64,000 nt of DNA, taken from assembly GCA_050949645.1 (NCBI GenBank), contig JBMNGC010000001.1:2232001-2296000 (forward strand), given 5' to 3'. The DNA comes from RUG369 sp050949645. GTDB taxonomy: Bacteria > Planctomycetota > Planctomycetia > Pirellulales > Thermoguttaceae. The position numbers and the translations under genes are program-made. Shown in pieces: positions 63,641-64,000 of the stretch; the stretch's first letter is position 1; each line of letters begins with the position of its first letter. Below the pieces are notes generated by a model. The model ran no database searches and was not told where the DNA came from. It saw only the letters and a list, made by a program, of their open reading frames with translations.

Positions 63641-64000
63641 TTATTGCGACCGGGAGTCGGAACCGCCGCGGTCGTAAACGGGAACGCCCTCAGGTCCAAT
63701 CATCGGACAAATACGAAAGAGGCGATCTTTGAGGAAATCGCGGACGATCCCGTACTCTTCGTAGGAATCGCTCGCGACGATGATCACTATCGTTTCGCTT
63801 TTAGGGTTGAACGGCGCGAACGTCGCCTCGAGGCGTCTCATCACGCCTGGCGCGTTAAGGTCGACTCCACGCCACGGCAACGGTTCGGTGCGCGCCGACG
63901 TCCCCTTTTCTTCGACGACGTGAAAATCGTCCGTATTGAGCGTCTCATAAGCGCCGTTGTACTTGTGCCATACGTACAGGCGTCCATACTTCAGGATGAC
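63641..64000 (-). CDS. Unknown protein, C-terminal 119 residues (5' end off the right edge)
   Basis: The frame is open to the window edge, with no start required inside. The visible part begins with VILKYGRLYVWHKYNGAYETL, a beta-hairpin-like block, and continues to APFNPKSETIVIIVASDSYEEYGIVRDFLKD, a Rossmann-like strand and helix, then ends in a Gly/Ser tail. I recognise no family. Its place just upstream of the exported protein and the GTPase suggests it is the preceding member of the same operon. Confidence 0.65.
   Translation of the reverse strand, partial: VILKYGRLYVWHKYNGAYETLNTDDFHVVEEKGTSARTEPLPWRGVDLNAPGVMRRLEATFAPFNPKSETIVIIVASDSYEEYGIVRDFLKDRLFRICPMIGPEGVPVYDRGGSDSRSQ

Noticed and set aside
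1..64000. tRNA, rRNA, CRISPR arrays, insertion sequences, riboswitches
   Set aside because: Read for cloverleaf-like CCA ends, regular direct repeats with spacers, transposase motifs and known leader folds on both strands; none was convincing. A covariance-model scan would be needed to exclude small RNAs.

Overview
The window looks like a chromosomal segment of a planctomycete. The main evidence is four tandem DUF1559 genes (prepilin-type N-terminus plus H-x9-DG box), a family expanded almost only in Planctomycetota. Secreted sugar-hydrolase genes, a DO-GTPase2-like/GAP1-like gene pair and arginine/aspartate-rich proteins with codons ending in C or G agree with this. A Bacteroidetes-like succinate dehydrogenase/fumarate reductase and secreted glycan-active enzymes would suit a gut or other anoxic habitat, but that is inference. 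Both edges cut through genes. I saw no rRNA, tRNA, CRISPR array, transposase or phage gene.

Layout. 1-3.3 kb (minus strand): a truncated Tat-exported metallophosphoesterase and a prepilin-like gene broken by a 38-nt tandem duplication. 3.8-14.4 kb (plus): a secreted GH36-like alpha-galactosidase, a nitroreductase, a secreted GH42-like enzyme, folP, an RNase HII-like protein, a membrane phosphoesterase, endonuclease IV, and two nearly identical secreted esterases, each followed by its own terminator. 14.7-20.5 kb (plus): four DUF1559 genes, each with its own leader and a near-identical terminator; the third is frameshifted. 20.5-24.4 kb: a very large secreted DUF4091/GH123-like protein. 24.5-32.9 kb (minus): phosphate-selective-type porin, an AspT-type transporter, sdhCAB and an aldo/keto reductase. 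33.2-42.8 kb (plus): a thioredoxin-like/degenerate trypsin-fold protein, then a NUDIX-rph-phoH-pgpH-ybeY-membrane protein operon. 43.2 kb: an HU-like gene with a good promoter. 43.7-53.2 kb: apbE, ispF, a BASS transporter, priA, comM and accA on the minus strand, with a solitary C5 cytosine methyltransferase facing the other way.

53.3-64 kb (minus) is the most unusual part: at least seven collinear genes running off the right edge. They include a double zinc-knuckle P-loop GTPase resembling Pfam DO-GTPase2, a GAP1-N2-like protein carrying a transmembrane helix, a 988-residue single-pass helical protein, two multipass membrane proteins (one with three GYF_2 domains), a small exported Pro/Ala/Lys-rich protein and a truncated protein. 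GTPase and GAP1 families of this kind have been placed, as far as I recall, among predicted NTP-dependent biological-conflict or signalling systems. The membrane-anchored composition here looks like a coherent, little-described GTPase signalling module.

Another theme is short exact tandem duplications (2, 21, 27 and 38/39 nt), two of which break genes. They could be real slippage events or assembly errors.
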